Assembly (NCBI RefSeq): GCF_022811685.1
Contig: NZ_CP094532.1
Coordinates: 186,001 to 250,000 of the forward strand
Length of the DNA: 64,000 nucleotides
Source: Chryseobacterium suipulveris
GTDB taxonomy: Bacteria > Bacteroidota > Bacteroidia > Flavobacteriales > Weeksellaceae
Direction of reading: 5' to 3'
The position numbers were made by a program, and so were the translations under genes. A model generated the notes under the pieces. It was not told the DNA's origin. It worked only from the letters and a program-made list of their open reading frames with translations, and did not search any database. This document shows, piece by piece, positions 17,742-26,483 of the stretch (positions within the stretch are counted from its first letter, which is position 1; every line of letters starts with the position of its first letter).

Positions 17742-18374
17742 TTACCAGTTGGCTACAATATCGTTAAAAATTTTGTTGATGATTCTGTCGTTCACCACTT
17801 TCACTTGTGAGGTTTCTATCGTGTTGATATCTAAATCGCTGCTGAAAACGGCTTCATCCGAATACGTTCTGTCGAAGCTTTTGTTGGGCTCGATTTTGTT
17901 TTCGTAATGCACCTTCACCGTGATGGTCAGTTTGTTTTGTGCTGCCTGAATATTTCCACCGGGAGCATTTACCGCCGATGAAATCGTGGTCGGCGTGATC
18001 GAGTAGTCGGTAATTTCACCTTCGATCAGGATGTCGGGATTTTCCTTGGTTCCCTTTAAAGTGGTTCTCTGCAAAAACCTGTTCTGGATCGCGGTCGAAA
18101 ATTCCTGTGCCAAATTCGGATTCACCAAAGCGGCGTTATTCGGAAACTCGCTGATCTGGATGGTTTTTGTCTCAGGACTCAGTGAAGAACCAGTGAAAGA
18201 GTAGCAAGAGACAAGAGCCAAGGAAAAAGAGCCAAGGAGGAATAGCCAAGGAAAAAGAGACAAGAGACGAGAGCCAAGTTCAACTCTCGATAATTTTTTT
18301 TCCAATCTATTGTCTGATATCTCTTGTCTGCGCAAGCAGGGATATCTGATATCTGAAATCTGAAACTTTCCCAT
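17742..18374 (-). CDS. lptE: LptE-like lipoprotein with repeat-encoded signal peptide
   Basis: A 210-residue LptE-family protein (plug of the LptD translocon that inserts LPS into the outer membrane). The mature part begins Cys57-YSFTGSSLSPETKTIQI followed by FPNNAALVNPNLAQEFS, typical of Bacteroidota LptE. The signal peptide (about residues 34-56) is encoded by a degenerate repeat of CTTGGCTCT/TTTTTCC units, and residues 2-20 by TCAGATATC-type repeats, so the N-terminus looks rebuilt from low-complexity DNA. Start ATG at 18374 overlaps the sigma-54 activator stop (TAATG). An internal start is possible, but no ATG lies between 18374 and the lipobox. Confidence 0.75.
   Translation of the reverse strand: MGKFQISDIRYPCLRRQEISDNRLEKKLSRVELGSRLLSLFPWLFLLGSFSLALVSCYSFTGSSLSPETKTIQISEFPNNAALVNPNLAQEFSTAIQNRFLQRTTLKGTKENPDILIEGEITDYSITPTTISSAVNAPGGNIQAAQNKLTITVKVHYENKIEPNKSFDRTYSDEAVFSSDLDINTIETSQVKVVNDRIINKIFNDIVANW
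18185..18370 (-). repeat. Low-complexity repeat inside the lptE 5' end
   Basis: On the coding strand: TTTCAGATTTCAGATATCAG near the start, then GACAAGAGA, later TCTCTTGTC (complementary, 9 bp), then four imperfect copies of a CTTGGCT(C/A)T unit joined by TTTTTCC. The repeated DNA is in frame and encodes the leader and hydrophobic core of the lipoprotein signal peptide. Confidence 0.7.
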
Positions 18375-19654
18375 TAATCTTCCAAATTATACTGTTTGAT
18401 TTTTCTGTAAAGCGTTCGCTGCGAGATTCCCAGTTCGTCCGCGGCTTTGTTTCGTCTGCCTTTGTGTTTTTCTAATGCTTTGACAATCAACTCTCTTTCG
18501 TTGTTTTGCAGGGAAAGCGTTTCGGGTTTTGCCTCCTCGATTTCGATATCTTCCACCTCCTCGTAATCGTTGGTCGGATTCGAAATGAAGGTCGGATTCT
18601 GAATATCTCCCTGGTTTGAATTCTCAAAATAAAGCAGCGAGTTTGGATTTGCCGATGGACTTTCCTGTGTGAAAACACGGTTGATCAGATTTTTTTCCTG
18701 GTGGCTGAAATCGCTGTTTCCGCGGTTCTTTATCAGTTCCGAAGTTAAGGATTTTAAATCATTTATATCGTTCCGCATGTCGAAAAGTATCTTGTACATA
18801 ATCTCTCTTTCCGAGTGGAATTCGGAGTTGGAGATGCCTCCGTTTTTCTGTACGACGGCGGGAAGATTAGTCTGCATCGGAATGTATTCGGCGAGTTTTG
18901 TCGAGTTCACGCTACGGTTTTGTTCGACCACCGTCATCTGTTCCACAAGATTTCTTAACTGACGGACGTTTCCCGGGAACGAATAATTCTCAAGATAATT
19001 CACCGCATCGTCGGTCAAGGTCAGTTCTGGCATTCTGTATTTTTCGGCAAAGTCGATGGCGAATTTTCTGAACAAAAGATGGATGTCGCCTTTTCTTTCT
19101 CTTAATGGCGGCATATCGATTTGAACGGTATTCAGTCGGTAATACAAATCCTCGCGGAATCTCCCGTCGTGAATTGCATTCATCATATTGACGTTGGTTG
19201 CGGCCACGATTCTCACGTTGGTTTTCTGGATTTGCGAGGAACCCACTTTCATAAATTCGCCACTTTCAAGAACTCTTAAAAGTCGAACCTGCGTCTGCAA
19301 CGGAAGTTCGCCCACTTCATCGAGGAAAATGGTTCCACCATCCGCAACTTCGAAATATCCTTTTCTGGTAGCAGTTGCTCCTGTAAACGCACCTTTTTCG
19401 TGTCCGAAAAGTTCGGAATCAATCGTTCCTTCGGGAATCGCGCCGCAGTTGACTACAATGTACGGTTGATGTTTTCTGCGGGATTCAGCGTGAATGATTT
19501 TTGGGATAAACTCTTTCCCGGTTCCGCTTTCCCCGATCACCAAAACGGTAATGTCGGTCGGCGCAACCTGTATGGATTTTTCTAATGCCCGATTCAGCGC
19601 GGGATAATTTCCGATGATTCCGAAACGGGTTTTTATGGATTGTAGGTCGGTCAT
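18374..19654 (-). CDS. Sigma-54 activator (AAA+ and Fis-type HTH)
   Basis: A 426-residue bacterial enhancer-binding protein that remodels RpoN-RNA polymerase. It has Walker A GESGTGKE (about residues 40-47), the sigma-54 contact loop [13 protein letters not shown], Walker [14 protein letters not shown], sensor RIVAATN, and a C-terminal Fis-like HTH ([20 protein letters not shown]). There is no receiver or other N-terminal sensor domain, so activity must be controlled some other way. It is the first conserved gene after miaB and overlaps lptE. ATG 19654 is used rather than the TTG at 19660. A single-arm TCAAAC repeat precedes it. Confidence 0.92.
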   Translation of the reverse strand: MTDLQSIKTRFGIIGNYPALNRALEKSIQVAPTDITVLVIGESGTGKEFIPKIIHAESRRKHQPYIVVNCGAIPEGTIDSELFGHEKGAFTGATATRKGYFEVADGGTIFLDEVGELPLQTQVRLLRVLESGEFMKVGSSQIQKTNVRIVAATNVNMMNAIHDGRFREDLYYRLNTVQIDMPPLRERKGDIHLLFRKFAIDFAEKYRMPELTLTDDAVNYLENYSFPGNVRQLRNLVEQMTVVEQNRSVNSTKLAEYIPMQTNLPAVVQKNGGISNSEFHSEREIMYKILFDMRNDINDLKSLTSELIKNRGNSDFSHQEKNLINRVFTQESPSANPNSLLYFENSNQGDIQNPTFISNPTNDYEEVEDIEIEEAKPETLSLQNNERELIVKALEKHKGRRNKAADELGISQRTLYRKIKQYNLED

Positions 19655-19660
19655 TTTCAA

Positions 19661-19712
19661 AAAATTGGTTTGATTTGGTTTGAAATAGTTTGATTTGGTT
19701 TGAAGTTGTATT
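19661..19712 (-). repeat. TCAAAC repeat, single arm, before the sigma-54 activator
   Basis: On the coding strand CTTCAAACCAAATCAAACTA, then TTTCAAACCAAATCAAACCA, ending 6-10 bases before the ATG at 19654. Only the start-proximal arm is present. Confidence 0.65.
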
Positions 19713-19732
19713 ACAGATCCGCGATCTGTTTT

Positions 19733-20185
19733 CTATAGATTTTCATTTTCAACTTTTTGTGGTGCAGCTGCGACGTATTCAATTTTGCCATCTTCTGTCA
19801 ACACAAACATATTGGTTGTTCTGAAAATTCCTTGCCGGCTTTCCTTTAAAATATTTTTTGTCAGAATCTTGTGGCTTCCTAAAAGATTTTCTTTATTCAA
19901 TCGATGTTGTTGCGCGAGAATGTATGCATCATACAAATCGTCTATTTTCCTGGTATAGTCGGGTTGAAATTCAATCCCTAAATTTTTGTGTTTGACATAG
20001 CTGTCCAAATTAATTTCCTCGCCCTCGATTTTGCTTGAAAATACTGATGAGACCGAAGTGTAGAAACTGAAGTTTTCCGACGAAACTTCGGCTTCTCTCA
20101 ACCCATAAAATTGTTCTGAAACACCTTCAATATGCTGAAGATATTTCGGAAATAATTTTTGTTTTATGGATTGTAAGTCATTCAT
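19733..20185 (-). pseudogene. Fic family protein, N-terminal fragment
   Basis: A 150-residue ORF matching the N-terminal half of Fic (AMP-transferase) proteins of about 330-380 residues. SSKIEG within SSVFSSKIEGEEI fits the (S/T)xxxE(G/N) inhibitory helix of Fic proteins; the family-typical GIFRTTNMFVLTEDGKIEYV and VAAAPQKVENE follow, and there the ORF ends. The catalytic HPFxxGNGR motif is absent and none is seen downstream, so it cannot AMPylate. The first ten codons (MNDLQSIKQK) are almost the same in DNA as those of the next gene ([10 protein letters not shown]), suggesting the fragment was spliced onto a duplicated gene start. It could be a remnant, or a stand-alone inhibitory peptide. 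Confidence 0.7.
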
Positions 20186-20205
20186 AATTTTCTGATTTGT
20201 GTAAC

Positions 20206-20346
20206 ATCACATAACCGTCACATAAAATTCATTAATAAAATATAGAAAAAAAATATGCAAATTAATGATTATCAACCAATTAATTGTTTCATCGAAAAAT
20301 CAATTTTTAAAATAAAGGGCTTATTATCACATAACCATCACATAAG
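20206..20346. repeat. Direct repeat ATCACATAACC(G/A)TCACATAA
   Basis: Two copies of a 19-bp sequence differing at one base, at about 20208-20226 and 20326-20344, bracket an AT-rich 100-bp spacer between the Schlafen-like gene and the Fic fragment. Each copy itself contains two TCACATAA units. It may be a junction of the inserted DNA or a regulator site. Confidence 0.55.
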
Positions 20347-20348
20347 AA

Positions 20349-21797
20349 TTATGCCCAAAATGGAATGTAACTAGCAAATTTTCTAGATTTATTTTCTGGG
20401 TTATCCTCTTTGATTAAACCTTCTTCGATACAATCTCTAATAATTCTTGAAGCAATCGAATAGTTATGGTCTTCTATTTTGAACCTTTCTCTTAATGATT
20501 GATTCGTCATTTTTTCATTAGATACATATTTAAGACAAGCATGCTGATAACAAGCTCTTACCTTTTCCATTTTATCTAGATTATTAAGAGTTTTGTATGA
20601 ATATACTGTCACCCGAGTTCTGTTTTCTGCAACAATAACATTAATTGGAGGCAATTGATAAATCTCATTGTAAAAAATGACTTTGTCCAATCCACTGCCT
20701 TTTTCTTCACAAAATCCTAATCTTCGCATTAAATCTGCTAACTTATCATTTCGCGAAAGATATGCATCAATAAACCGATCCGGCTTAACTAATGGAGTTC
20801 CCGGATTTGAGATTTCTATACGGTCAGAAAAAATTTCAATCATGGGAAATCCTTTTTCGGTTAAATCTTGGTGAATTAAAGCATTTGCAACTAGTTCGCG
20901 TATTGCAATTTCGGGATACATTCGTGATTCAGTTCGCAGAGCTCTTCCTATTTCTTCATTTGCCGGGAGTTGACTGTTTACCCAATCTAATAAACCAGAA
21001 AATCCTATGGCGTAACCTTTTACCCCTATTTGTTCTCTCTCGGTTTCAACTTTATTCTTTCCTTTGTAAACAATCACACGAATAGATTTTCTATCCACAT
21101 TTTCGAAATCTTTTAGATTTTTAGCAAATAAGATTGCTCCGAGTTTGGTTATGGCATATGTTGCTTTATCTTTAACAATAAGACCTTCTTCAAGGAATTT
21201 ATCCAAAACACCTTCTATTGAGGAAGGTTGGGGGATCTGCATTAAGTCGAAATAAGTTTCGGAACTCAAATATCTTAAAATATCAGCAGGGGAAAGATTC
21301 TTTTTAGATATCTCTTTCTCAAAAGCAATACTTTCTTTTTTCCATATTTTTGCCTGCTTTTCTGGAAACTCATTTAGTGAACGTGTTATGGAATTCACTC
21401 GTATGTAGGCTTTATGAAAAAATTCAACCGGTTGATTTTTTGCAGAAGGAATAATAAATATTGAAAGTTCTCTAAACTCATCATAAGCAAAATCAAAAAT
21501 TTCAAAGTCTATTCTAGGATTTAATCTGGTAAGAAGCCAATGCTCTAAATCCTCATTACCTTTCTTATGTCGTTTGCCTTTAAAATCAGTTCCTTTTATT
21601 AGATGAGATTTATCCTCAATACCAAAAATCAAATACCCATACTTTTGATTATGTATACACGCCCCATTCGAAAGCGCAGATATAGTTTGCCCTATTTCTT
21701 CAGCAGAATGAAAATTATGTTTAAACTCAACCCATTCGCTTTCATTAGGCTGCTTTACAAGTTCGTTTATTAAATCTTTTAATTGCTGATTGTTCAT
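20349..21797 (-). CDS. Schlafen AlbA_2 / GHKL ATP-binding regulator-like protein
   Basis: A 482-residue protein of the accessory family often annotated as ATP-dependent DNA helicase-related or transcriptional regulator. The N-terminal AlbA_2 (Slfn) domain shows ESEWVEFKHNFHSAEEIGQT and GACIHNQKYGYLIFGIED. The middle carries a GHKL-type ATPase piece (RELVANALIHQDL, IEIFSDRIEISNPGTP, GFCEEKGSGLDKV). A winged-helix C-terminus follows. Family members occur in defence and stress islands; no function is proven here. ATG 21797 lies 1 bp after the miaB stop; the longer frame to 21848 lies inside miaB. Its position splits miaB from the sigma-54 activator. Confidence 0.8.
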   Translation of the reverse strand: MNNQQLKDLINELVKQPNESEWVEFKHNFHSAEEIGQTISALSNGACIHNQKYGYLIFGIEDKSHLIKGTDFKGKRHKKGNEDLEHWLLTRLNPRIDFEIFDFAYDEFRELSIFIIPSAKNQPVEFFHKAYIRVNSITRSLNEFPEKQAKIWKKESIAFEKEISKKNLSPADILRYLSSETYFDLMQIPQPSSIEGVLDKFLEEGLIVKDKATYAITKLGAILFAKNLKDFENVDRKSIRVIVYKGKNKVETEREQIGVKGYAIGFSGLLDWVNSQLPANEEIGRALRTESRMYPEIAIRELVANALIHQDLTEKGFPMIEIFSDRIEISNPGTPLVKPDRFIDAYLSRNDKLADLMRRLGFCEEKGSGLDKVIFYNEIYQLPPINVIVAENRTRVTVYSYKTLNNLDKMEKVRACYQHACLKYVSNEKMTNQSLRERFKIEDHNYSIASRIIRDCIEEGLIKEDNPENKSRKFASYIPFWA

Positions 21798-21798
21798 A

Positions 21799-23235
21799 TT
21801 ATTCAACCGTTTTCCCCAAAAGTGTTCCCTGCGTATTGTCGTAGGCAAAAACGGTCACAATGTCGCCCACTTTCTGTCCCTCCAGTTTGTCGAAAACGCA
21901 GACTGCATTTTGGGAATTTCTGCCTTTCCACTGGTTTTCGTTCTTTTTGGAGGTTCCCTCGATCAGGATTTCATGGTTTCTTCCCACATAAGATTTCATC
22001 CTCATTCGCGAAAGCTCGCCCTGTAACGCAATCACCTCGCTCAATCGTCTCTGTTTCACATCGGCGGGAATATCGTCCTCCATTTTTTTGTGTGCGGGAG
22101 TTCCTGGTCTTTCCGAGTAGGCAAACATGTAGCCGTAATCGTACTCAACCTCTCTCATTAATGATAAAGTCTGTTGGTGGTCTTCTTCGGTTTCGGTGCA
22201 GAATCCAACGATCATATCCTGTGAAAAAGCAATGTCGGGAACGATTTTTTTGGCTTTTTTAATTAAGGTCAAATATTCTTCCCGAGTGTGCTGGCGGTTC
22301 ATCAGCTGAAGAATCCTGTCGCTTCCACTTTGCACAGGGAGGTGGATGTATTTGCAGATGTTGTCGTGTTTCGCCATCACTTCGAAAACATCGGTGGTCA
22401 TATCGTGCGGATTGGAAGTCGAGAAACGGATTCTCATTTCCGGAACCGCATTTGCCACCAAATCAAGCAACTGCGCAAAATTAACGGCGGTCGCCTTTTG
22501 CAATTCCGAGGCGTTTTTGAAATCTTTTTTCGGACCGCCTCCAAACCATAAGTATGAATCGACGTTCTGGCCAAGAAGCGTAATTTCTTTGTAGCCGCTG
22601 TTCCACAGATCTTTACATTCCTCGATGATCGAGTGGGGATCACGGCTTCTTTCGCGACCGCGGGTAAACGGAACCACGCAGAACGTACACATATTATCGC
22701 AACCGCGCGTGATCGTCACGAAAGCGGTAACTCCGTTTCCACCGAGACGAACGGGATTAATGTCTGCATAAGTTTCCTCTTTGGAGAGGATGACGTTGAT
22801 GGCGTCTCTTCCGCCGTCGGTTTCTTTCAGAAGGTTTGGCAAATCTCTGTAAGCATCGGGTCCTACAACGAGGTCAACCAAATGTTCTTCTTCCAGGAAT
22901 TTGGTTTTAAGCCGTTCCGCCATACAGCCGAGAACTCCCACCGTAAGGTGCGGTTTTTCCTTTTTCAAATTTTTGAATTGCGAAAGGCGCATTCTCACCG
23001 TCTGTTCCGCTTTTTCGCGAATGGAGCAGGTGTTGAGCAAAATAAGGTCTGCTTCTTCCTGCTTTAAAGTCGTGTTGTAGCCGATGTCGCTGAGAATGGA
23101 TGCCACGATCTCTGAATCCGAGAAATTCATTTGGCAACCGTAGCTTTCGAGGAACAGTTTTTTGTTGTTCTGCGGTTTCTCTGCAATTGCGAAAGCTTCG
23201 CCTTGCTTGCTTTCGTCGATATATTTTTCCTGCAC
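21799..23235 (-). CDS. miaB: tRNA-2-methylthio-N6-dimethylallyladenosine synthase MiaB
   Basis: A 478-residue radical-SAM methylthiotransferase modifying i6A37 of tRNA. The N-terminal cluster cysteines are in [23 protein letters not shown] and GCMAERL; the radical-SAM motif is [15 protein letters not shown]; a C-terminal TRAM domain follows. The best start is GTG at 23235 ([15 protein letters not shown]), which matches the family N-terminus as I recall it. The open frame continues to a TTG at 23289, but those 18 codons are the TCAAAC repeat. So this mRNA has a repeat hairpin directly before a GTG start. Confidence 0.93.
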   Translation of the reverse strand: MQEKYIDESKQGEAFAIAEKPQNNKKLFLESYGCQMNFSDSEIVASILSDIGYNTTLKQEEADLILLNTCSIREKAEQTVRMRLSQFKNLKKEKPHLTVGVLGCMAERLKTKFLEEEHLVDLVVGPDAYRDLPNLLKETDGGRDAINVILSKEETYADINPVRLGGNGVTAFVTITRGCDNMCTFCVVPFTRGRERSRDPHSIIEECKDLWNSGYKEITLLGQNVDSYLWFGGGPKKDFKNASELQKATAVNFAQLLDLVANAVPEMRIRFSTSNPHDMTTDVFEVMAKHDNICKYIHLPVQSGSDRILQLMNRQHTREEYLTLIKKAKKIVPDIAFSQDMIVGFCTETEEDHQQTLSLMREVEYDYGYMFAYSERPGTPAHKKMEDDIPADVKQRRLSEVIALQGELSRMRMKSYVGRNHEILIEGTSKKNENQWKGRNSQNAVCVFDKLEGQKVGDIVTVFAYDNTQGTLLGKTVE

Positions 23236-23328
23236 TTTGACTGGTTTTGAGCTTGTTTGAAATAATTTGATATGATTTGAAACGTTCAAACTACCTCAAA
23301 CAAAATCAAATCACCTCAAACAAAAAGT
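23236..23328 (-). repeat. TCAAAC heptad repeat, inverted arms, before miaB
   Basis: On the coding strand GTTTGAGGTGATTTGATTTT and GTTTGAGGTAGTTTGAAC form the 5' arm; GTTTCAAATCATATCAAATT, ATTTCAAACAAGCTCAAAAC form the 3' arm, ending at the GTG. The arms are complementary over most of their length. Confidence 0.7.
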
Positions 23329-23335
23329 TAGTGTG

Positions 23336-23343
23336 CAAAGATA
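23336..23343 (-). promoter_or_regulatory. Possible -7 element of the miaB promoter
   Basis: TATCTTTG on the minus strand matches TAnnTTTG. No clear -33 TTG is seen at the expected distance. If used, the whole repeat hairpin lies in the miaB leader. Confidence 0.35.
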
Positions 23344-23368
23344 GCGTTTTTTGTGACAGAATGGCAGA

Positions 23369-24097
23369 TTAATCTTCGGGATCGGTAATTCCCTTGACGA
23401 GGAAGGTGAAGCGGTCATCAACAGGTTTCCCGTTGATTGTGGCGGGTTTGAAATGTTTCGAAAGAATATTCACGGTCATCTGAACTTCTTTGTCAAACTC
23501 ATATACTCCCGAAGGTCTTGTCATCACGAAGTCTTTTACTTTACCTTCTTTTGTTACGGTAAACTCGCCCTGAATTACAAAAACATCAAACCAGTTGAAC
23601 CTTCTTTTGTTGAATTTGTACACAAAATCCCTCACAAAACTGTTATTGTTCCTGCCGTTATTATAAACAGGTGAAGTGTAATTTGGGTAATAACCTTCTC
23701 GGTAATTGTTGAACAAATCGTTCGGATAAATAATGAATCTTGCAACCGCAGTTTCTGGCAATCCGTGGACTAAAGCGGGACTCCAGTTTTTCATGTATTT
23801 GGCGGTTTCCCGTGCGAGATTGTAGGCGCATTTGTTTTTGTCGACAATCTTTTCATTGACGTCTTTCACAAACTGCACCGAAGAATCCGGCATTACCACC
23901 AAAGTCAGCACATAAAGTTCATCTGGATTCGAGCATGGCTGCAGATTTTTCTCTTTGATGATATCGACAAAATCTTTGTAATAAGCTTCATAACCGCCTT
24001 TGTAGGGAGTTTGACCAGTTGGATATTTTTGCAGAATTTCCTGTGCGTTCGAAATCGCAAAGCACATCATAAAAAATAGAATCAGGTTTTTCATCAT
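23369..24097 (-). CDS. Exported TonB C-terminal-domain-like protein
   Basis: A 242-residue exported protein (signal peptide ending ISNAQ). The C-terminal 70 residues (QGEFTVTKEGKVKDFVMTRP, then VNILSKHFKPATINGKPVDD) match the TonB_C fold used to contact outer-membrane receptors, but there is no membrane anchor, so it is not a classical energy transducer. A second, weaker TonB_C-like unit lies in the middle (ELYVLTLVVMPDSSVQFVKD). It is the only intact member of three tandem related genes. Confidence 0.65.
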   Translation of the reverse strand: MMKNLILFFMMCFAISNAQEILQKYPTGQTPYKGGYEAYYKDFVDIIKEKNLQPCSNPDELYVLTLVVMPDSSVQFVKDVNEKIVDKNKCAYNLARETAKYMKNWSPALVHGLPETAVARFIIYPNDLFNNYREGYYPNYTSPVYNNGRNNNSFVRDFVYKFNKRRFNWFDVFVIQGEFTVTKEGKVKDFVMTRPSGVYEFDKEVQMTVNILSKHFKPATINGKPVDDRFTFLVKGITDPED

Positions 24098-24106
24098 TTC
24101 AAAAAT

Positions 24107-24494
24107 TTAATCGTGGTCATAAACTTCGGTGTTGAAATTCACGGTGTAGATATAGAACGATTTCACGGGTTGGTCATCTTTTCTCGCGGCTTCCCAATTT
24201 TTGTTGGGTCGTCTCAAAACATAATTCAGGTCGTCAATCATGGCTTGCTGATTCTTTACTTTAGGTGATACATCGACGATTTTTGCAATTCCTTTTTCAT
24301 CGATGAAGAGGGTGAATTTCATCTTACCGACCACAAAATAATTTTGACTTACTGCATAATCCAATGCGCGGTTAAATTCTTTCTGCAGCTTGGTTTCACC
24401 CGGTTTGTAATACGGATCTTGGTCCCAAGTTTTGTTCTGGGAGAAGAAAAAACTTAGCGAAAAAACTGAAGAAAAGCAGAATGATTTTTTTCAC
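24107..24494 (-). pseudogene. TonB_C-like exported protein, frameshifted
   Basis: A GTG at 24494 starts VKKIILLFFSF, a signal peptide. The frame then breaks at a run of six A (24460-24465, T on the coding strand); reading with one base less gives SLSFFFSQNKTWDQDPYYKP and continues in frame to the stop at 24107 with a TonB_C-like end (FTLFIDEKGIAKIVDVSPKV). As written, the first frame stops at a TGA after about 32 codons. It is a recent frameshift, a sequencing error, or a slippage-prone tract. Confidence 0.7.
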
Positions 24495-24533
24495 CTTTAA
24501 AAGGTGTTTTAAAAGTAAAGAAAAAAAACTTTA
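24492..24533 (-). terminator. Hairpins between the two broken TonB_C-like genes
   Basis: CACCTTT-a-AAAGGTG (24492-24506) and GTAAAG/CTTTAC around eight A (about 24514-24533) lie between the two genes. On the minus strand the first stem is followed by AAAAAAA rather than T, so termination is doubtful. Confidence 0.35.
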
Positions 24534-24571
24534 CGGATGGCCACAAAGTTTTCAAAAGTTTCCCTCAAGAT

Positions 24572-25063
24572 TTACGAATCCGCGGTTTCTGTTACAAAAT
24601 TAAGGCGGATCCTGATTTTGGAAGCGACAGGAGTCCCGTCACATTTTGATGGAGTCCATTTTTTCTTCACCTTATTAAAGGCGTAAGTTAAATCTTTGAT
24701 AAAGGTTTCGCTGTTGGCAACTTTCGGGGTTACTTCAAGGTGTTTCACTTTTCCCGTCGCATCAATATCGACGTGTAGGAAGAAACTACCGTTCACCACA
24801 TAAACCTGCTTATCGACATAAGCCGAAATATATTTGAAAAGTTCCCTGCTGAAAGCTGCGTCACCACCTTCATATTGAGCTCTCACAAAATTTGAATTCT
24901 CACCGCACTAATTCACCTTATAATAATCGTAAGGTTTCTTGATATCGACCCGGTAAAAACTGTTGGTTCCCTCCGAGAAAAAATATCCTTCCTGCAGATC
25001 CTCAATTTCCTGGGCGTTGAAAAATGCCGAGAAAAAAAACAGCAATAAAAACAGTCTTTTCAT
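24572..25063 (-). pseudogene. TonB_C-like exported protein with internal stop
   Basis: ATG 25063 starts MKRLFLLLFFFSAFFNAQEI, a signal peptide, and the frame runs 51 codons (to ...YDYYKVN) before a TAG at 24908-24910. The same frame continues CGENSNFVRAQYEGGDAAFS and ends in a TonB_C-like domain (GSFFLHVDIDATGKVKHLEV). Total length would be 163 residues. One nonsense mutation separates the halves; the downstream half has no signal peptide of its own. Confidence 0.75.
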
Positions 25064-25117
25064 AACTTTGATTTAAAAGTTAAAGTTACGAAATTCACTT
25101 TAATTGAGGGTGAAATT

Positions 25118-26317
25118 TTACAAAACTTCAATCTGATTTTTCAGCAGATCTTCAAATTCGTCGCGTTTTCTGATGTGGTGGGCTTTTCCGTTCAGAAACA
25201 GAATTTCCGCAGGTTTTAGCCGTGAGTTGAAATTAGAACTCATCTCAAATCCGTAAGCGCCCGCATTTCTGAAAACCAAAATATCTCCTTCACGGATTTC
25301 GGTGATTTTTCGGTCCCACGCGAAAGTGTCGGTTTCGCAGATATTCCCTACCACGGTGTAGATTCTTTCAGGAGCTTTCGGATTTGAAATGTTTTCGATT
25401 TTATGGTAAGAATCGTAAAACATCGGTCGGATCAAGTGGTTGAAACCAGAATTGATTCCCGCAAAAACCGTTGCTGTCGTATGTTTGATGACATTGGTCT
25501 TTACCAAAAGATGGCCGCTTTTGCTCACTAAAAATTTTCCTGGCTCAAACCAAAGCTCAAATTTCTTGCCCGAACTTTTCGAGAAATCAGCTATTGCTTT
25601 TTCAACTTTTTTGCCGAGTTCCTTTACGTCGGTTTCCATTTCGCCGTCTTGGTACGGAACTTTGAAACCACTTCCCATATCGAGGTATTTCAGATTCGGG
25701 AAATGTTCAGCCAGTTCGAACATAATTTCCAGTCCCTGAAGAAAAACGTCTGGATCCTTGATCTCGCTTCCTGTGTGCATATGAAGTCCTTCTACATTAA
25801 TCCCAGTAGTTTTCATAACTCTCTCAATATGACGGAGTTGGTGGATAGAAATTCCGAATTTGGAATCGATATGTCCTGTAGAAATCTTATAGTTTCCGCC
25901 AGCGAAAATGTGTGGATTAATTCTCACAAAAATCGGGTAGGAATCGCCGTGTTTGTTTCCGAACTGCTCAAGAATCGAGATATTGTCGATGTTGATATGT
26001 ACGCCGAGTTCCATCGCTTCTTCGATTTCTGCAAGATCGACGCAGTTTGGGGTAAAAAGGATTTTCTTGGATTCGAAACCTGCTTTCAGTCCCAATTTCA
26101 CCTCGTTGATGGAAACGCAGTCTAAATTTGCGCCCAAACTCTGAACGTATTTCAGGATGTTGATGTTCGAAAGCGCTTTGCACGCATAAAAAAACCGAGT
26201 GGTTTTATGGAAAGACGAAGTCAGTTTTTCGTATTGGGTCTTGATGGATTCCGCATCGTAAACGTAGGTCGGAGTACCAAATTTTTCGGCTATTTTTAAT
26301 AAGTCTTTGTTAGTCAC
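25118..26317 (-). CDS. lysA: Diaminopimelate decarboxylase
   Basis: A 399-residue PLP enzyme of fold type III making L-lysine from meso-diaminopimelate. The PLP lysine is in FFYACKALSN (about residue 47), the glycine loop in GSGFKVPYQ, and the substrate/PLP region GNICETDTFAWDR and GAYGFEMSSNFNSR near the end. The start is a GTG (26317, MTNKDLLKIAEKFGTP), directly after an array of CTTCAAA heptamers. Single gene with its own likely promoter. Confidence 0.93.
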   Translation of the reverse strand: MTNKDLLKIAEKFGTPTYVYDAESIKTQYEKLTSSFHKTTRFFYACKALSNINILKYVQSLGANLDCVSINEVKLGLKAGFESKKILFTPNCVDLAEIEEAMELGVHINIDNISILEQFGNKHGDSYPIFVRINPHIFAGGNYKISTGHIDSKFGISIHQLRHIERVMKTTGINVEGLHMHTGSEIKDPDVFLQGLEIMFELAEHFPNLKYLDMGSGFKVPYQDGEMETDVKELGKKVEKAIADFSKSSGKKFELWFEPGKFLVSKSGHLLVKTNVIKHTTATVFAGINSGFNHLIRPMFYDSYHKIENISNPKAPERIYTVVGNICETDTFAWDRKITEIREGDILVFRNAGAYGFEMSSNFNSRLKPAEILFLNGKAHHIRKRDEFEDLLKNQIEVL

Positions 26318-26326
26318 TTTAGAAAG

Positions 26327-26395
26327 TTTAAAGTTTGAAGTTTGAAGTTGAAGTTTGAAGTTTGAAGTTTGAAGTTTGAAGTTTGAAGTTTGAAG
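26327..26395 (-). repeat. TTTGAAG heptamer array in the lysA leader
   Basis: Reading the plus strand: TTTAAAG, two TTTGAAG, one six-base TTGAAG, then six perfect TTTGAAG with no spacer. On the lysA coding strand it reads (CTTCAAA)n and ends 10 bases before the GTG. Copy number is likely to vary by slippage. Confidence 0.9.
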
Positions 26396-26447
26396 TTTCT
26401 CAAAGAAGTTTCCAATAATGCATTGAGTGAGTTCAAAAAACGACGTG

Positions 26448-26483
26448 CAAAGTTATATATTTTTTTTCTCTCAGTTGAGCAAA
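26448..26483 (-). promoter_or_regulatory. Possible lysA promoter
   Basis: On the minus strand TAACTTTG (26448-26455) matches TAnnTTTG, with TTTG at 26480-26483 giving a rather long 24-bp spacer. The heptamer array would be in the 5' leader. Confidence 0.4.

Noticed and set aside
23236..23289. 18 extra N-terminal residues for MiaB from a TTG
   Set aside because: They are a translation of the TCAAAC repeat; family similarity begins at the GTG.
26327..26395. CRISPR array
   Set aside because: Units are 7 bp without spacers, and no cas genes are in the window.
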